A stretch of DNA of 64,000 nucleotides from Symsagittifera roscoffensis (GCF_963678635.1 NC_087062.1:33517651-33581650), one strand, 5' to 3'. Numbered from the stretch's first letter, positions 39,053-51,440 are shown. A program made the numbers and translations. The notes: generated by a model from the letters alone, not told the origin.

Positions 39053-40880
39053 CATCATCGGACACTATTCACAAAATTTTCCAAAATGGATTTTTTGCCG
39101 TTGATGAGTAAGTATGATTATATATCTTTCGCTAATAAATTCCAAAACACAACTAACCATTCCTCATAAAGTTTTCACTTTGCTTTTTAGATTTCATCAT
39201 ACAATCATCTAAAACAAATAAGAATAATTAAAAAATTGAATTGAAAACTCTTTTATAGAAACTTAAAACTCGTTTTAACAAATTGGAGTATAAATAAAAG
39301 CAGTAAAATTTACCTCTAAATAGCGGTAAATTCATAAATAACCCTCCACAGCAATCAATTCTCTTTTACAAAGCAATTAATTAAAATTTAAATTTCCCAA
39401 AAGCAATAAAATTGATATTTCAATGTAGTAAATTCAGAAAAAATAGCAGATAATTTAAAAGAATGCTAAACTTTTTAATAGACGCTTCTTTTATAAATTT
39501 GAATCATTCACTCGCCCATAAGTCTCACACTCCTTCCACTATCGCACAGCTCGCCCACGAAGAATTGTTTAAATAATGAATTTTATGTTTTATTTTTCGC
39601 TGACAACAACTCTAACCAGTTTTCACACGTTTCAAACCTTCCTTTAACCCGGTTGGAAGGAATTATATGGTAAACTCAATTAACCATCGCAGCTTACTAA
39701 CGTCACAAAACCTCAAACTAATAGCATAACCAAAATTGAAAACGCCACGGTACCCAAATCAGATTAAAACCAGATTACAACTGGATAAATTTTTCTTTTG
39801 AACACCACTTTCAAATTTGACCACAATCAATCAAAACACAAAAAAGTCGAAAGACAAACCCAAACCAAAAGATTCTATTTTTGAGAAAAGGACACAACCA
39901 AAACAAAAAAGAGTAAAACAAGTTATAAAATTGAAACAATAGGTTCATTTTCTGTTTGTGTGCTTATTGGTTTTAAGTATTACTAATGTGTTGCAAGCAT
40001 CGATGTGATTTACGTTGATATGCGGAAAATTTTTTTTCGGTTGGAGAGCTCATCTGCTTAATTTTTTTTTGCAACTATGAAATTTTTTTTGCCTCGAATC
40101 ACATGAAAAAATTTTTACAAGACATTCATTGCGTTTTTGGCTCCCAAAAACACCGCAATGATTAACAATTAGGAAAGAAGCAGCCAAAAATGATAAGAAA
40201 AAAAAACAGAATTTTTAATTTTTTTTTTAAATATTATAGTGTGCATTTGGCTGAGAAAAATGAAGTCCGGTACGTTGAATATAGCTTCAAGAAGGATAAA
40301 GATGAATTCAACAAAATTTCAATAATCATGATGAACAAAAACTTATTGGTTCTCGAAGAAATAATCATTGAGTTACTCTTTCTAGAAATTATTTTTCTGC
40401 TCAATTTAAACTTAAATTTGAATTTCTTCACTTTTTGCATTTCTACAAAAACAGAACAACCCCACTATCAATATATTGAAGTTTACATGTTATTATTGAA
40501 TTGCAATAACTAGATGAGTTTTATTGTCAATTGACTGTATAATGCAGAAAATGTTTTTTTTTCGAATATAGAGCTCTTAAAACTCCAAAGTATTCAGCAT
40601 ATGTGAGGAAATTTTAAGTGTAAAGCACATTATTAGAAGCTATACAATTTTTTATGTTGGCCTAAAAACACGAATTTGTTAGTGAGTAGGAAAGAAACAG
40701 CTGTGAGTAGGAAAGAAGGAACAAAAAATTGAACTTTTCCAGTTTTTCCATCAAAATATTTTTGGCTAAAAAAGTCAAAATTCAGTATTCAAAATCTAAA
40801 TTCAAAGCTGGTTACGCTAAATTAAAAGTAAATTAAAGTAAAATTCTTTACAAGCAAATTTTGTATTTATTTTTTTAGCT
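39053..40880. other. AT-rich region without a supported gene
   Basis: I see no gene. Two weakly similar segments (about 40,015-40,190 and 40,535-40,720) share the order gcrgaaaat, T-run, gagctc and ggaaagaa, and may be remnants of one dispersed repeat. A 15-base piece, gtgagtaggaaagaa, is present twice in tandem at about 40,682-40,716. A 107-codon frame at 40,190-40,513 is Leu/Ile/Asn/Lys-rich and looks like chance openness in AT-rich DNA. Confidence 0.5.
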
Positions 40881-41050
40881 CGACTTTATGTTTTGACTTC
40901 CAGGACGACTATAGGCCCAGCGCGACTGTGGACTTTTTGTCGAATTTTGACATCTGGTTCAACCATTTCGGTGGAAACGTTAAGTCGACTCCTCGACCTG
41001 TGTATTTATAGTAAGGGCCTAGGAAATTAGACGACAAACAAATTGAACGA
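40881..41050 (+). repeat. Isolated CGAC-rich island resembling the satellite border
   Basis: Within AT-rich DNA, this 170-bp stretch carries repeated cgact/cgacc words (ctcgacttt, aggacgactat, cagcgcgactg, aagtcgactcctcgacctg) like the degraded border at 34,430-34,800. It could be a dispersed relic of the satellite's ancestor. The match is by word content, not by a clean alignment. Confidence 0.3.
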
Positions 41051-41395
41051 CCAACTTTTATATAAATCCGGACAATATGAGATTGGGCCAACAAAATTTT
41101 TTGCCTAGAATGTTGTTACACAAAATTTTTTGCTTAGAATGAATTACTCAGAAAAAAGAACCGATCAAAATTAAAAACTGTAATTTTTTTTTAAAACATA
41201 AAATCGAAAAAATATAGTAAGTTTTTAAAATGCTTAAGTTATACAATTGGGGTATTAATAACCTGATTTGCACTTTGACAACTATAACTTTTGCTCAGCC
41301 AAAAGTCAATTTCAGCACATACACAATTTTCACGCAAATTGCACGTAAGTTGTTGTCTAAACTCCGTTATTTTCTGGTTAAGAAAATACTTAAGA

Positions 41396-41458
41396 GGCGC
41401 GACTTAAGAAAAGACTGACGGCGCGACTTAAGAAAAGACTGACGGCGCGACTTAAGCG
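41396..41458 (+). repeat. 24-bp tandem repeat, 2.6 copies
   Basis: The unit ggcgcgacttaagaaaag plus actgac occurs twice perfectly and a third time in part (ggcgcgacttaag). The core gcgcgactt again recalls the CGAC-rich satellite words. A related word (gcagcgcgacttactaag) lies 35 bp downstream. Confidence 0.8.
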
Positions 41459-41957
41459 CACGGCGGACTGCGAAATCCAGTGTGAAAACGGTATGCAGCG
41501 CGACTTACTAAGTTTTTTCTTAAGTCGCGGACCTCGACCCGGGTTATCATATGTCTTAAAACCATGTATAAATAGTCGTCTGTCTTTTGAAACTAGCGTA
41601 AATTTGTGTACCTTCCAGGACATCTTTTCACCCTCGCATAAAAAAGATAATAGATTTTCCGCAATTTTCTATTATATTATCCTGATTTTGTCGGCTGGGG
41701 GTTGTGATATACTTAATTACTGATTGCAATAATGCATAGTTTGAATGGTATGTTTGACATTAAATGTTAGGCGTTGTGGGTCGACGCTGATCGTTGTTTC
41801 GTTACCTGATGTTCGGTTTGATGATTAAAGAAATTTTAGTTTCAAACTATTTTTTAGATAGTTCTGTATGTTCGCTGTGAGAATAGCAGAAGAGAGAGTA
41901 TTTACTCAAACTCCTTTTGTCAAAACTCCTATCATATTACACTGGTTAACTTGTTGG

Positions 41958-42307
41958 CAGTGGTCTGCGAAGAAAATTTTCTAGAGGGGCATTTTTTCGA
42001 AATTTTGCTGACTTTTTTTTAGGTCCCTAATTTGATTGTTTAAGCCCTCAAAAAAGACTATAGTGATCTTATTTTGTTAAAACTTTTCTTCGCTGGAGGC
42101 GAACTTTTCAAAAATCAGGCAAAAATGAAAAGAAAAAAATTGCGTTTTTGACCAGAAAATTTTGTCTAAAAGTTTGCGTTTTTGGCCGTGCGTTCCCCCC
42201 AAAATAAGTTATATTGGCGCCAAAGGCGCCATTAGAAAAAGTTTGAGGTTGGTCGGCCAAATATGGAAGTCGTAAAGTTATACAAACATGGATGTCGTAA
42301 AGTTATA
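41958..42307 (+). mobile_element. MITE-like element, same family as the hAT-like MITE at 53,158
   Basis: The body aligns in the same orientation with the element at 53,158-53,583: a cag start, an attttct(a/c)gaggggc-like segment, a tgatt...aaaagac segment, a gcgttttt segment, a G/C-rich ttggcgcc segment, and (g/c)gccaaatatgg near the end. It is flanked by a perfect 10-bp direct repeat, cttgttggca (41,950-41,959 and 42,308-42,317). If the element starts at cag, the 8-bp duplication cttgttgg has the size used by hAT transposases. The right end lacks a clear inverted terminus and instead carries two copies of gtcgtaaagttata, so it may be altered. It encodes nothing. Confidence 0.6.
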
Positions 42308-42317
42308 CTTGTTGGCA

Positions 42318-43212
42318 AATTGAAGACAAGCACTAACCCAAAGCTATATTTACCAACAGTAATGGTAGTCTATCTAACCAGGGTAGAGGTCCTCATTAAA
42401 ATAATCTGATTGTCTTATGATTGATTCATGTTTTTGCGCAGTTTCTTCGTTGATGTTAGTTTTCGAGATCTCAGCTATGAGCTCTACTTCAATGCTAAAT
42501 TGTAGAAAAGATTGCACAGCAATTGTCGACGTTTCGTAGCCTCAAACTCTAATGACTTTTGTAGAAGTTGTTTGAATTCTGCTGATCTTAACCGTCCCAA
42601 AAGTCTTTAAATAAGTTGAGCTCATGAGATCTGAAAATTAACTTACACAAAAATAAAGAATTTTGGATCTGTTTCAGAAAATTTACTGGGTACGGGCAGA
42701 AACGTTTTGAAACAAGTTTACAAATTCAGCAACAACGACATGTTCTCTCTGTCTGCAGTAAAATGCACTTTATTGTAGATGTCAGTGAACACGATCTCTT
42801 AAATGTTGCAAGCAAAATTAAATTTCTCAACTTCAAGATTGCTTGTCCTCTTTTTGTCTGCGGATTTTGTTGCTTATACAGTTTCTGTTATTCAAAATGT
42901 CTAAGCATGCAATTATAAGGAAAGCAGTCAGCTAGATAAATGGTGCCTCAAGATGGTTCATAGTTCCAAAGAACTGTAATCACACATTTAGGAGCGTTTG
43001 TTCTAGAAGCAAGGCTGTTGTCTATCTTGGAGACGTATGAAAGTAATTTTGAAGAATTTCTTTGATATTGATTTGAAAGATAAATTGCTTTAAGATAATC
43101 AAAATATGCAATTTGTTGCTAGACAGAAAAATACACATAAAAAACATTTTATCATGAATAACTATATAAAATATTCACACTTTCCCATTTGTGGTAAATG
43201 TATAAATACGCA
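42318..43212. other. Intergenic stretch without a supported gene
   Basis: No open frame, RNA gene or clear repeat could be supported here. Composition is AT-rich on both strands. Confidence 0.5.
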
Positions 43213-43932
43213 CCGAGCGCGCATGTATTATAAACAATTATACTGTCTAATATGGTCCGTACTATAAAATTACAAAATAATCGAATATAAGCCATTAAAA
43301 AAGGTTATAATCATAAAGTTTTTAGGTCAATATAATCCATAATAATCAAATATAATCGATTATAATAGATTTTTTCGAGACGTCATTCATGAAATTTACA
43401 ACTTTTTATTGGTGGATTTTGGGGAGGGGATTAATGATTGGCAACCTCCAGTTTACCGCCCCCTCCTTAGTTGGGATGAGATAAAAAAAAAACTTGAGAA
43501 GGTAATGCTGAGACATGGTGTTCAGTAAAAGGCTTAGCAGACATTTTGCAAATTTCCTGCTAATTTTGCAAAATTTCTGCAAAATTAATTGAATTTATTT
43601 CTAAAAACAAAATGGATTCTAATGTATTATAATGGATTATTATGGATTATCTTGGCAAAAGATAATCGAGTTCAGTGCCATAAATAGTGGATTATAATCT
43701 ATTATAATGGATTATTATGGATTTTTATTTCAAAAATAATTGATTATAATGGATTATCTTGGCAACAAATAATCGAGTTCAGTGTCAAAAATAATGGATT
43801 ATAATCAATTTTAATGGATCATAATGGATTTTTTCAAAAATAATCATTTTTAATGGCAATTTAATCAATTTCAATGTCTGAATTTTACATCTGTAATGGA
43901 TTATAATGGATTAGAATCCATGGGCGCTCGGT
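43213..43932. mobile_element. ~720-bp element with GC-rich inverted ends and a ggattataat-rich core
   Basis: The left end reads gcaccgagcgcgcatgtatt and the right end, on the opposite strand, gcaccgagcgcccatggatt, a 20-bp inverted match with three differences. Between them the sequence is largely made of variants of ggattataat and taatggatta (for example near 43,630, 43,690, 43,795 and 43,905), plus longer near-repeats (ttatcttggca(a/a)...aataatcgagttcagtg at about 43,650 and 43,750). A minisatellite-like core between inverted GC-rich ends suggests a non-autonomous DNA transposon whose interior amplified. I see no certain target-site duplication and no coding capacity. Confidence 0.6.
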
Positions 43933-46900
43933 GCGGGTAGCATCGACTACATGCGTAGACGTATGATTTTTGTGATATGAATCAAACATCGTTATCTACA
44001 TTGACAACTGGTTAAACTTGAACCGATATGATACAGAGGAATAAAGATTTTTATGTTGTTCGAGATTTTCTTTGGTAACAACTTAAGCCAATCGTTTTTG
44101 TTTGAAATGCGCTTTGAAAAAATCTAAATCTAAGAACATAGTTTTTTTTCCAAAACTTCAAACATAAAATAGATAAAAACTTTTAACTTAAAAAGTAGCT
44201 AGACATTCTAAATACCATACGAAAACTTTTTTGATTTCCAACTTAGATCTCAAATCAAAAAACTTGATTAATTAGATGCTCCGAAAGAAATATAATAAAT
44301 GAAACAATAAAAAACAAAATTTATTTATATATAAATTATTAGTTTTTTGACTCTGAACAAGTTAAATTGCAAAGTTTTAAGGCAATTTTTTGTTCAAAAT
44401 TAGATTCAAACCAAATTAATTTGATATGGTTTTTTTTGTAAGCTCGTTGTTTTCCTGGGTTTCTTGGAATTCATGGGAAGGTTCGTAGCAGGTGCTCTGG
44501 CCTGGCTTTCAAATTTTTGTGTTTGTTTCATAGTAAACCTCTCCGATGCCTCAATTCCACTTTTCGATGTGTAATTATAAGAATGTAAGATTGAAAAAAA
44601 ATTTTTTTCAACAATTGTCAGAAAAAAAACTTGTCAGAAAAAAAACAATTTCCTGGCAGGGTTCCTGGTTGGGTCTAAAGTTTTCCCGTGGCTATATAAC
44701 CCGGGTTCTTTGTATAGTTCATTTAAAAAAAACTTCTCGAAAAAAAATTTTGTTTGTTCAAAACTATTGCTCGGTCCTACTTGATCGAAATGTTTTTCCC
44801 GTGTCAGATGAAGGTTTATTGACTTGCTTTGTCCAAATGTTTTCTTGGTCGACTTCTTCTGTGGTGTAATTTGTTGCTGTGCTGATCTCGTTCGGATTGT
44901 TTCACGTTCGAAATGGGCTTCACACTGTCTAGATGTCTCTCCGTAGTCGAACAGAGTCAAATCACAAAAAATGAGACGGTCGAAAGATATCGGACATGAC
45001 TTGAGACGGTCGAAACATACTGAGTTGTGGTTGAGACAGCCGAATCATGAATAGCAACCATGGAGTGGGATAATTCGAGCTCTAGAAAACTTAAATCAAA
45101 ATTACTTCTCGTGATAACAATTGCTTTGACAATTTAACTAATTTCACCTTCACCAAAGATATCTCTAATAAATTTCAGATCGCAGCCGTAGCAGCAGCCG
45201 TATGGTTATGGTTTAACTTGCGTTTTAAATCATTTTGGAATTCATCACTTTGAGACACAATTGGACCAATTCAATGAGCAAATAGTAATAGCAAATCTAA
45301 ACTTCAAAGCTTTCCGTTTTTTGACTTAGAATGAAGCAGACTTGAAGACTGTTGTGGATTTGTCAGGGCTTAATTTGGTATCTGTTTTATTGTGCGAGCG
45401 GATTAGAGCGGATTAGAGCGGATTAGAGCCAATATTTTTAGGAGAATAAGTAAGGCATCTTCTGCCCCTACATATATATTCCTTCCTCTCGCTGACGTTC
45501 GGAACAATAAATGTGAATATCGCGTTCAATTACGCAGCTAATCAGGAACTGCAGCTCATCTGAAAAAATTGGGATTTCAAAATTGGGGAAAATTTATTAA
45601 TACAGCGTCAGGAAAACAGACAGATAGATCCTGTTAGCTTCATTATTTTCAAACAAAAGAAACACCAAACCATTGTTGCTTTCGGGGAACTAGGGAAAAC
45701 ATCCCTACATTTTGTAAGACAAAATGATTGGTATGAAACTGTATTAATTTACTTTAAAATGAGCCAAGGTTGAGAAAATCACTAACAATTAAACCAGTTA
45801 AACAGTTGCTATGACAGAATCAGAAGACACTTGTTTGATCAAACGATGATATCAGCAGGCCTTGTTTTATCTACACAAAGTTAAATGAAACTACACCGTT
45901 CTTTTGTTATTTCAGCTCCACATTTCAAATATTGCCGTTTACTGATCAACCTAATTTACCAGATTTCAGCAAAAATATCAATTAAATTTTATTACAAAAG
46001 CAACCAGATTTTTTGCATTTGTTAGTTTTTATCCTAAATTATTGTTGTATTGTTCGTCTTTTTGGGTGTTTAAAAATAAACGCACTGATGACCTGAATAA
46101 CAAAATTCAGATGCTAAATATGTGATAAGTTTCTATGTTTGCAGTTCAGAAATTGAAATCAAAGAGCAAAATGGTTTTGTCAATTGTTTGAGTTAATCAA
46201 ATACGGTATACGAGCTATGACAAGAAAGATTTTATCAATTTTCAATGAGAAAATTTGAATAATTTGATTAATTTTGTGATTAAAATTACATTCATTTTAA
46301 AATTCATCGTTTAAAATCTAACAACGACAAGTTATTTTTATTTTTACTAGTTATATAAACATAAAACTTCAAGTATGGGCTGTTCATGCTCGTCATATTC
46401 TTTGAAAGGTTTGTGATGTTATTTTTATATTGTTTATTAGTTTAATGATCTCTGAACTCTTCTCTTTAATGAACGATTGTCATTTTTTAAATTAAAAGCA
46501 TCCATGATTCCAACACTGAACTCCAGACTGCATTTGATAGGAATTGAGTCTTTTTCTATTTGTGAACTTTTCGGACACTTTGCGCTTCTCAACGTTTTCA
46601 AAAATAAATGGTTCGAAAATAGTATTTTACTCATTGCAGTTCATAAAAACCGTGCCAAATTTATCGGTTTTCTGAACGTTAAAGATGATGAAGGATCGAT
46701 CTTGCACACATTTTGGCTTTTGATACTTTTGTTTTATAAAAAAAAAAACTGAAAAAATTATTACGGCAACGTAAAGTTGATTTTGCAAGAATGAAGGGAC
46801 CCTCAGGAAGTTACAATGACTCTTTGCGTTTAAAGACAAGCATTTACGAAAATAAGTTTTGAGTCAGACCAAAAAAAAATATTTAGTTATCTATTTAACT

Positions 46901-47867
46901 TTGTTTGCCAATGAAGTATCAACTTTTAAACTGTTTTTAGAGTTCTTGCACTTTATCTAAGGGTTCGAAAAACCGGATGAAAAATCACTTAGAGTACCGA
47001 TAAACCTGTCTAGAAGTTTTTTCTCTCAGACAAACTTGGAGTGAATAAAACCAGCGAGTGGTGCAGGAAGCGGCTATCAGTAAAACGAAGCATTTAACTT
47101 TAGTTTTGAATCGTCATTTAACGTCTTCGTTGATTCAAAAAATATAATTTTGAAAACAGCAAAAATTATTATGAAAAGTTTAAAATATTTTTCTTGGGCA
47201 ACATCAATGTAATTCAGTTACAAACACATTTGCTCATCATTGTTTAAAGTTTTTTTCGCCTCTCGCTGTGCCGCAAACAAAATGCACGAACTGAGACCCA
47301 TGAAAAAAATATTGCCCTAAAAATGTTCGATCATTCTGAGCTGTTTGCACAATAACAGACAATTCTTGTTAGTAAGATTGCAATCATTCAAACATATTTC
47401 GATCGTTTAAAAACGAGCAATGAAACACACATTTTTTACTTGGATTTAAAATTGTTTGTGAAGATTGGTTAAATTCGAGAATGGAAAAACCAGTTTTTGA
47501 TTGTTGTCATGATGTAGAAAAAATTTGATTTTTACCGACAAAACTGATGCAATTTAAAGGGTAGTCGAAAGGTTCAGATAACTAATTTATAATGAGTTCT
47601 GATGCGATAAGCGATAACTCGATGGATGATGATGATTGATTAAAAACTTAGATCGTACATATTTTTACTGCAATTCATTTTCTAAGTTTTATGTTTGATG
47701 CCAAATTGTTGGTAAAATATTTTTTCGCTTTTAGCATTCTGAAAGAACTTGCTCCTTTAAAACTGCTCCTTTAATGTTGGAAGATAGTTTTCAACTCATG
47801 GCAATGCGGAAAAAACCGTAGCAAAAAGACTAACTAACCTGAAAATATTTGTCTTCTGTACTTAAAT
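43933..47867. other. Long AT-rich region without a supported gene
   Basis: No convincing gene. Frames at 44,546-44,869, 44,634-44,960 (minus), 46,477-46,752 and 46,627-46,839 (minus) are short, overlap on opposite strands and match nothing I recognise. A run at about 44,968-45,050 repeats gagacggtcgaa / gagacagccgaa at ~30-40-bp spacing. The last ~800 bp before 47,868 may hold decayed upstream parts of the LINE, but I could not read them. Confidence 0.45.
45396..45429 (+). repeat. 10-bp tandem repeat (gagcggatta), 3.4 copies
   Basis: Three perfect copies of gagcggatta plus gagc lie in otherwise unique AT-rich sequence. Confidence 0.85.
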
Positions 47868-50362
47868 GCTTTGAAAACTAATTTTCTTGTTTGTGGAGAT
47901 TTTAATATCGACACTTTAGATTGCAAACCTATTTCCAAATCTTATTTTAATCTAATTAAAAGCTGTGGTGCGCATATTTTGAATAGAGATCCAACTCGCA
48001 TTACCCCAACATCGAGTAAAGGTATTGCTCATTTAATTGCTAATTTTGACGCTAACGTAAAAACACTGGATTCAACAATTTCTGATCATTTTCCCGTAAT
48101 TTTATCTGGTTACGTGAATGTTGATCCGCAAGAAAATCAAGATTACTCTATAAAAATCTTAAAAATCTTTACCGTGACGATAATTTTTATAAATATTTGT
48201 TCCTCTTAGAAAAAAAATTGTCGAAATTTTATAAGCTTAGTGATCCCAATGAGAAATTATGTCTATTAGTTGAATCCATAGTTTCATCAATTGATCGTTC
48301 TGCTCCCTTAGAAAAATCGAAATCACAAAAACAGTCATGCGTTACCGATTCAACCAAAAAGATCCTCAGAAACCGCGATCGGCTTTTCAGTAAGTGGGTA
48401 CAAAATCCTACTGAATTGAATAAACTGAAATATTCTTAAGCTAGAAATTTAGCAGCCAAGGTAATAAGAAATGAAAAAAGAGTTTATTACGACAAAAAAC
48501 TTGAAAATGGTAGAAATTCGAAAACGCTGCTCCAGGCCTTTAATGAATTTTGCAAAGGAAACTCCGAAAACACGAACTTTTTGGCTGCTGATGTTTTTAA
48601 TGAATTTTTTGCCTCAATTGGCGAGATACTAAGAAATCCTGAATTTGATTACAAACAAGCGTTGGGTTATGTAGATCGAATCGAAAAGTCAATGATTTTT
48701 TATGAAATTACCCACAAGGAAATTGAAAGTGCCATATATTTGTTGAAAAATAGAGGTTCAAATGGTCATGATGGCATAAATGGCATAAATAACAAAATTA
48801 TAAAATTATCGCTGCCTGTAATTTCTGTAAGAACTTGCAGCCTTTTAAACCAATGCATTAAGAGCGGTTATTTTCCTCAAGGCTTAAAAGTTGCAAAAGT
48901 TATACCCCTTTTTAAGGGAGTTTTAAAAGAATCTTTGGAAAATTATAGATCTATTAGTTTACTCAGTTCACTCAGCAAAATTTTGGAAAGGATAATATTC
49001 AATAGAATGTATAAATTTGATAACAAGCAGAAGATTCTTTATGAAAAAAAATTGGAATTCAAAAGAAAAAGTCATGCGTGGACGCATTAATCGAATTCAC
49101 CGAATTTATTAGAGAGGGATGGGACAAAAATTGGTTGGTCAATCATGCCTTGTAGATCTCAAAAAAGCATTTGATACCATAAATCAAGATCTTCTTTTGG
49201 CAAAATTGGAAAAATACGGCTTTAGAGGCCGGATTCTTTGTCTTCTGAAAAATTACTTTACAAACCGGTTTCAATTTGTTGAAACTGATAATAAAATATC
49301 TTCTAGTCGCTCTATGTCATGTGGAGTACCGCAAGGGTCAGTTTTAGGTCCGTTTTTGTTTTTAATACATATAAACGATCTTCCGAAAATTGCTGAGGGA
49401 TCTGAGGTTGTTCTATTTGCTGATGGTACTACAATATGCAATGCAGAAAAAAAATTGTAGCGAGAACTTTGATAGTTCGTTAAATAAAGTGGATAAATGG
49501 TTCAAAACGAATGGATTTTGTGTCAATCCTGGTAAAACTCAAATAAGGAAATTTGGTTAAAACTTTTCAAAAGATTACTTTGCTTTTGGTATTACAGTTC
49601 AAATTACAAATGTGTGTAAATATTTAGGCATTTTTGTTGATAGGAAACTCACTTTCAAATTTCACATTGAACATGTGTGCAAAAAATTAACTAAATTTTG
49701 TGGCATTGTCTGGAAAGCTAGGTATGTTTTTTCTAAACAGCAGATGCTTCGCTTCCAAAAGCATATGTAAATCCTACTATCAATTATGAAATTTTAATAT
49801 ACGGCAATACATCCCAATCTCACCTTACCGAGATAATGCAACTACAAAAAGAATCTTGAGAGAAATTTAATTCAAACGTAGATATGAATCAATTAAGGAA
49901 TTTATGAACGAAAACAAATTACTTTCTGTTTTTGATTTAGACTTTTTTGAGATGTTTAAGTACTTGTTTATGGAATTGCGATCGGACAAAAAAAATGATT
50001 TTCTGTCCCAGATTTACTCCCAAAAAATTGGACCATCTTCCTGGAGCAAATTGAAAGGCGTAATTAAAGTGGCAAAATTTTCTACCACCGCTAAACAGAG
50101 ATCGCTTGCAGTTAGAATTGTGCAGGCTTTTAACTATTTAGAACAAAATGACTTGATACCTGTTAATATACATGAAATGTCAAAAATTAGTTGTTTGAGA
50201 CTCTATAAACAGTTTTTTCAAATTTACCTAGAAGACAATCAGGACCTCTACAAACTGTTTATTAATTTCAGCGCTTCATTTAGATTGTTTGTTGAGTTGA
50301 TGCTGGCTGTCTTCTCTTTACTCTCCAGGATATCCTACTCGATGAGCAGTACTGCTCTTTAG
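47868..50362 (+). pseudogene. Jockey/CR1-group LINE ORF2 remnant: endonuclease C-terminus and reverse transcriptase
   Basis: A dead non-LTR retrotransposon ORF2 in at least three frames. The first open piece (47,871-48,209) carries the last motifs of an APE-type endonuclease: GDFNID near its N-terminus and ISDHFPV near residue 70. After a frame change, 48,197-49,090 (one in-frame TAA at 48,437) holds the start of the reverse transcriptase, including a LKVAKVIPLFK-like segment and NYRSISLLSSLSKILE. After further frameshifts near 49,080-49,160, 49,119-49,460 has the catalytic core: VDLKKAFDTIN (first catalytic Asp), GVPQGSVLGP, and FADGTT where active enzymes have F/YADD, so a catalytic Asp is lost. 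Downstream KYLGIFVDRKLTF and, in 49,904-50,362, a C-terminal region (about 150 codons) can still be read. The 5' part (rest of the endonuclease, ORF1) is not visible, so the copy is probably 5'-truncated. No clear poly(A) tail or target duplication seen. Confidence 0.9.
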
Positions 50363-50795
50363 AATCTCCCTCCAGGCATAATATATTACTTTTGGCGTTG
50401 TATATGTAGCTGGTAAAGTAATTCAAATTTTAAAGTAAAGATGATCGAGGCCACCGATATTGCATTTTTAAGGTATTAAAGACATTTGCCCGTTAAAAGA
50501 AACTAAATCAATTATTCCGGCAACTTACTTGATTTTGGTAGCTTGAAGTGACAATGACTCTAATATGTCTTGCTCAATATAGTGATAATTGTTTCCATTT
50601 TACCCTAAATTAAAGGATAACGAAATTTTTCAACCGTCCTTTGTCGAGAGTTTTTAATGCAGCTGTAATCACAATTGTTGAAAAGGATTTAGCATGATAT
50701 ATCACAAGATCCCATCTCAAAACTCGATGTGTTACGCTTCTCAGCAGCCATTCCAGTTAGGAACACAGCTTTGCGCAAAAACAAGTCAAAAAACA
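50363..50795. other. Gap between LINE remnant and dispersed repeat, no gene
   Basis: It contains the 3' flank or tail of the LINE and AT-rich sequence; I see no gene or motif. Confidence 0.5.
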
Positions 50796-51440
50796 CGGAT
50801 AGCCGGTTACTGTGCAAGTAGCATAGAATGTTCCAACCATAGTCTTAAAAAAGACAAGTTTTTCAAATTATTGTGGTTTTTTTCGGCGTGGTGTGATGAA
50901 AGGAGCTAAACAAAAAAGTGGGGATTAGGTATCTTTGACAGCCACATCAAAATAAGCTAATTGAAAAACAATTTTTGTAGAAAAAATGACCAGAAAACGA
51001 AAAAAAAATCAACTAAAAAGTTTCGCAAATTTTTTCAAGTTTTTTGCAGTTTTTTAAATTTTTGAAAATTTTGATTCCCAAAAAAGCGCTAAAATACCCA
51101 AAATAAACGAACGTTACCCAAGTGAAACGAAGTTTTTCCGTTTTAAATTAAGCTTTTGTAACCTCCTAAGCACTTCAATCAATTAAAATAAGATTGCTCG
51201 CTCGCTTTATTCGCTCAAAATAAAAACAAAAAATCAAAAATTTCAAACCGGTTTTTTTTCAACACTTGGAAAAAATTTTTAAATTTTTAAATGAGATTCC
51301 AATCACGCTGTAAGGGCTTTAATATGATATATCACTCAACCCAGTCCGATCATTAAATGTGGCACCTGATTTTGCGTGGAAAACAAAAAGCAAAAAAAAC
51401 TAAAACACACCCGAATATAAAGTTCCTTCCCATTTTCAAT
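50796..51440 (+). repeat. Dispersed ~650-bp repeat, copy A
   Basis: This stretch matches 63,095-63,815 in the same orientation. Shared landmarks in order: ggata(g)(c/t)cggttact, gaatgttc, a long A/T-rich part with aaaaaattt...caagttttttgcagtttttt, cgctttattcgctc, aatttcaaaccggtttt, agggctttaatatgatata, and tgattttgcgtggaaaac. Two diverged copies 12 kb apart mark an interspersed family. No coding frame is shared, so the element looks non-autonomous. Its right end lies about 40 bp from the predicted poly(A) signal of the sulfotransferase gene. Confidence 0.8.

Noticed and set aside
40190-40513. 107-codon frame on the + strand
   Set aside because: Composed mostly of Leu, Ile, Asn, Lys and Phe from AT-rich DNA, overlapped by a minus-strand frame, and without recognisable domains.
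41230-41723. Short frames and a tataaata box at about 41,563
   Set aside because: The frames overlap on both strands and contain the 24-bp repeat; the TATA-like word has no gene downstream.
44546-44960. Opposite-strand frames of 107 and 108 codons
   Set aside because: They overlap each other, are Lys/Phe-rich from A/T runs, and match nothing I know.
46477-46839. Opposite-strand frames of 91 and 70 codons
   Set aside because: Short, mutually overlapping, no domain, no splice or regulatory context.
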